In this document: piece by piece, positions 31,874-33,903 of the stretch
Layout of the letters: each line of letters starts with the position of its first letter
Position numbering within the stretch: position 1 is the stretch's first letter
Source of the DNA: Treponema sp.
GTDB lineage: Bacteria; Spirochaetota; Spirochaetia; Treponematales; Breznakiellaceae
Reading direction: 5' to 3'
DNA: 33,903 nt
Assembly: GCA_031256635.1 (NCBI GenBank)
Contig: JAIRQF010000111.1
Coordinates: 1-33,903 of the forward strand
The notes under the pieces: generated by a model
Told to the model about the DNA's origin: nothing
Seen by the model: only the letters and a program-made list of their open reading frames with translations
Database searches by the model: none
Position numbers and translations under genes: made by a program

Positions 31874-32550
31874 TATTTTGCTCCTTGCGCATCTGATGAT
31901 TTTGAACAAACCGCTCTTGACGGACATGCCTCGCAGCCAAAGTCATCTTTTTTAATTGCTTTCCCTTTGGATACTTTGTTAATTATCGCGATTAAAAGGC
32001 CGAACGCGATAAAGCCGCCGGGAGCAAGCGTGAAAGCCTCAATTCTGTTGTCCGAGAGCCAGGGAATTTTTAAGCCGAACCATGATCCGGATCCGAATAT
32101 TTCGCGTAACGATGAAATGAGAAGGAGCGCGATGGTGAAGCCCGCTCCCATTCCGGCCGCGTCTACCGCGGAGTCAAGCACTTTGTTTTTATTCGCGAAC
32201 ATTTCCGCGCGGGCGAATACAATACAGTTTACCGCAATTAGCGGGAGAAATATTCCAAGGGCCTGATAAAGGCTGTACGCGTATGCTTCAACTGCCATCT
32301 GTACGATGGTGGTAAAACCCGCTATTAAAATGATATAACACGGTATACGCACCCTGTCGGGAATATTTTTACGCAGAAGAGAAATAGTGATGTTTGATCC
32401 AATTAAAACAAAAGTAGTCGCAAGTCCCATTCCTAACGCGTTTTGCGCCTGCGTTGATACAGCCAGGGCAGGACATATACCCAATATGAGAACCAGAACC
32501 GGGTTTTCCTTAATTATTCCGTTTAAAAGTATTTGTAATTTTTTATTCAT
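31873..32550 (-). CDS. rnfE: Rnf complex subunit E
   Basis: Membrane partner of RnfA. The 225-residue product has about six helices, with NPVLVLILGICPALAVSTQAQNALGMG and LPLIAVNCIVFARAEMFA, the two cysteine-bearing segments homologous to those of RnfA. Its C-terminal tail KKDDFGCEACPSRAVCSKSS is unusual: it holds three cysteines (CxxC plus one) and could bind a metal. The ORF track starts at 32580, but GGAGT lies seven bases before ATG 32550, which begins the family sequence (MNKKLQILL). It follows rnfG by ten bases. Confidence 0.93.
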   Translation of the reverse strand: MNKKLQILLNGIIKENPVLVLILGICPALAVSTQAQNALGMGLATTFVLIGSNITISLLRKNIPDRVRIPCYIILIAGFTTIVQMAVEAYAYSLYQALGIFLPLIAVNCIVFARAEMFANKNKVLDSAVDAAGMGAGFTIALLLISSLREIFGSGSWFGLKIPWLSDNRIEAFTLAPGGFIAFGLLIAIINKVSKGKAIKKDDFGCEACPSRAVCSKSSDAQGAK

Positions 32551-32560
32551 AACAGACTCC

Positions 32561-33076
32561 TTACCGGTGAACCATTTCAAACGCTGTAATCGCGTCGCGG
32601 ACGCCGTTCTTATACGCGTTAGATGAAATTGTAGCGCCGGTAACAGCGATAATATCGTGGAGATGTTTATCCTTGCCGATATACTGGCTTTCGTGAGGAT
32701 CAGAGAAAACCGGATCGGTCATTCCCTTTGTTTCAGTATGGGACAACACTTGAGTTTTTATTATCCTGCCGTCATTATCAATTCCGCAGATTATATTGAG
32801 GTTTCCGCCGTATCCCGGCACTGATATCATAAAAATATAGCCTGCGTTATTTGCCGCCCTGTAGACTTCGGTAATTGTTCTGGGAAGTCCTTCAGCGTGC
32901 AGCAGCTCAAAATTATCTGATCCGGGAATAATTTCTCTTCTTGCCGCCGCCGCACGCTGTGCCGCCGCGTTTTCTATAACAGGAGCCGTGAAATTATTTA
33001 CAACGGCAAGCGCGCCTGATACAAAAAGACATATAAGGGACAGGACTATAATGGGCATGAAAAAATCTTTATTCAT
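32561..33076 (-). CDS. rnfG: Rnf complex subunit G (FMN-bound)
   Basis: RnfG is a periplasm-facing subunit held by one N-terminal helix (FFMPIIVLSLICLFVSGALAVV). Its FMN is linked through phosphate to a threonine in TGATISSNAYKNGV (about residues 147-160). The conserved sequence GYGGNLNIICGIDNDGRI and SHTETKGMTDP precede it. At 171 residues it is of normal size. Its ATG overlaps the rnfD TGA (ATGA at 33073-33076) and it precedes rnfE by ten bases. Confidence 0.94.
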   Translation of the reverse strand: MNKDFFMPIIVLSLICLFVSGALAVVNNFTAPVIENAAAQRAAAARREIIPGSDNFELLHAEGLPRTITEVYRAANNAGYIFMISVPGYGGNLNIICGIDNDGRIIKTQVLSHTETKGMTDPVFSDPHESQYIGKDKHLHDIIAVTGATISSNAYKNGVRDAITAFEMVHR

Positions 33077-33903
33077 TTATATTTTCCTCCCAGCGCCTTT
33101 TTGCAGGATATTTTATTAATATACGGAACTAGCATGTTCATAAATAAAATGGCGAATGACACGCCTTCGGGATAACTTCCAAAAAGACGGATTACAACCG
33201 TTACAAGTCCGCAGCCGAAACCGAATATTGCGCGACCCAGTTCTGTTTGCGGGCTTGTCACATAATCTGTCGCGCAGAAAACAGCGCCCAAAAATAAACC
33301 GCCTGTTAATAAATGGAAAACGGCGAAATCAAAACCGCCTGCCAAAAATGTTAAAATAAAAATCGTGCCGATAAACGTAAGCGGAATTACAGGCGTTATA
33401 ACGCGGCGGATTAAAAGATAAGCCAAACCTATTAAAAGCGCAAGTTCGCTTGTCTCTCCTATGCAGCCGCCGTGTACGCCGAGAAATAAATCCCATGCGC
33501 CGGGCAGGGTATAGGGTTCTCCCCTGAACATGCTTAAAAGATGAGCGAGAGGAGTCGCGCCCGTTACGGTGTCGAAGGGAACTACCCATGTCGTCATTGT
33601 TACAGGAAACGCGAGGAACATTACGATGCGCGCCGTTACGTCGGGGTTTGCGATATTTTTTCCAAGTCCGCCGAAAAGCTGTTTTACAAGAATTATAGCG
33701 ATAAAACTGCCTACAACTGCCTGCCAGATTGGAATTGTTACGGGCAAATTGTATGCCAGAATAATTCCGGTCAATGCGGCTGAGTAATCAAAGATGGTAT
33801 TTTTTCTTTTCAGAATTTTTTCAAAAGCCCATTCACAGAAAACGCAGGAGAAAACGCAGACTGCGGTAATTATTGCGGCACGCAGCCCGAAAACCCAAAC
33901 GGC
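33073..33903 (-). CDS. rnfD: Rnf complex subunit D (N-terminus outside the window)
   Basis: Membrane subunit with a covalently bound FMN. The frame stays open to the end of the window. Reading beyond the ORF-track start (a TTG that is simply an internal Leu) gives VWVFGLRAAIITAVCVFSC, then NTIFDYSAALTGIILAYNLP, which is the conserved RnfD block. About 277 residues are present, and about 40 at the N-terminus are missing. The FMN attachment motif is VTGATPLAHLL. Several membrane helices and HGGCIGETSELALLIGLAYLL are visible. The operon order, with rnfC expected just outside, is rnfC-D-G-E-A-B. Confidence 0.93.
   Translation of the reverse strand, partial: AVWVFGLRAAIITAVCVFSCVFCEWAFEKILKRKNTIFDYSAALTGIILAYNLPVTIPIWQAVVGSFIAIILVKQLFGGLGKNIANPDVTARIVMFLAFPVTMTTWVVPFDTVTGATPLAHLLSMFRGEPYTLPGAWDLFLGVHGGCIGETSELALLIGLAYLLIRRVITPVIPLTFIGTIFILTFLAGGFDFAVFHLLTGGLFLGAVFCATDYVTSPQTELGRAIFGFGCGLVTVVIRLFGSYPEGVSFAILFMNMLVPYINKISCKKALGGKYK

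Noticed and set aside
1-33903. CRISPR array, integrase or transposase gene
   Set aside because: No regularly spaced direct repeats, and no recombinase or DDE-type motifs, in any ORF.

Overview
The window most likely comes from a treponeme (phylum Spirochaetota). Evidence: a FlaA flagellar outer-layer protein; two separate V-type ATPase loci, an arrangement known in Treponema; a radical SAM protein of the spirochete-type spiro-SPASM layout; an Rnf complex; and a moderately AT-rich genome. I could not search databases, so species and homologues are assigned from motif recognition. No CRISPR array, integrase or transposase gene was seen.

Layout. 1-4562 (+): the end of V-ATPase operon 1 (atpB-atpD-atpI-atpK). 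Its atpB has an in-frame amber codon, and ACG where the start codon should be. 4610-4719: tRNA-Arg(TCT) with its promoter. 4755-7266 (-): a RelA/SpoT-type alarmone synthetase fused to TPRs, then a strong terminator, flaA and its promoter. 7314-10533 (-): GerMN protein, periplasmic amidase and a large ATP-grasp enzyme, chained by stop/start overlaps. 10558-10690: a nested inverted repeat without coding capacity. 10816-15874 (-): a sugar/radical SAM cluster (spiro-SPASM protein, GT-like protein, SpsF-like cytidylyltransferase, PseG-like/methyltransferase fusion). 15921-19870 (-): V-ATPase locus 2 with only E, A and B. 19863-22208 (-): a metallophosphatase, then an unrecognised gene lying between tRNA-Met and a 20-bp copy of that tRNA's T-arm exactly 1,200 bp away. 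22298-26992 (+): an Mla-type lipid transport operon, a TPR lipoprotein and an ArgD-family aminotransferase. 27026-30219: TtcA-, TcdA- and QueH-type tRNA modification genes around an XRE regulator and a small lipoprotein. 30480-33903 (-): rnfD(partial)-G-E-A-B.

How the genes may work together. Rnf (ferredoxin:NAD oxidoreduction) and the V-ATPase are probably linked through a Na+ or H+ gradient. Operon 1 supplies the central shaft and membrane parts (D, I, K) but has a damaged B, while locus 2 supplies intact A, B and E without those parts, so exchange of subunits between the two is possible. The 10.8-15.9 kb cluster looks like a pathway for an activated, methylated unusual sugar involving a radical SAM step. 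FlaA and a peptidoglycan amidase nearby make envelope or flagellar decoration a reasonable but unproven target.

The items most worth a second look are the spiro-SPASM/sugar cluster, the split V-ATPase with a broken atpB, the tRNA-fragment-flanked unknown gene, the nested inverted repeat, and several micro-ORFs that exactly fill the gaps between coupled genes.
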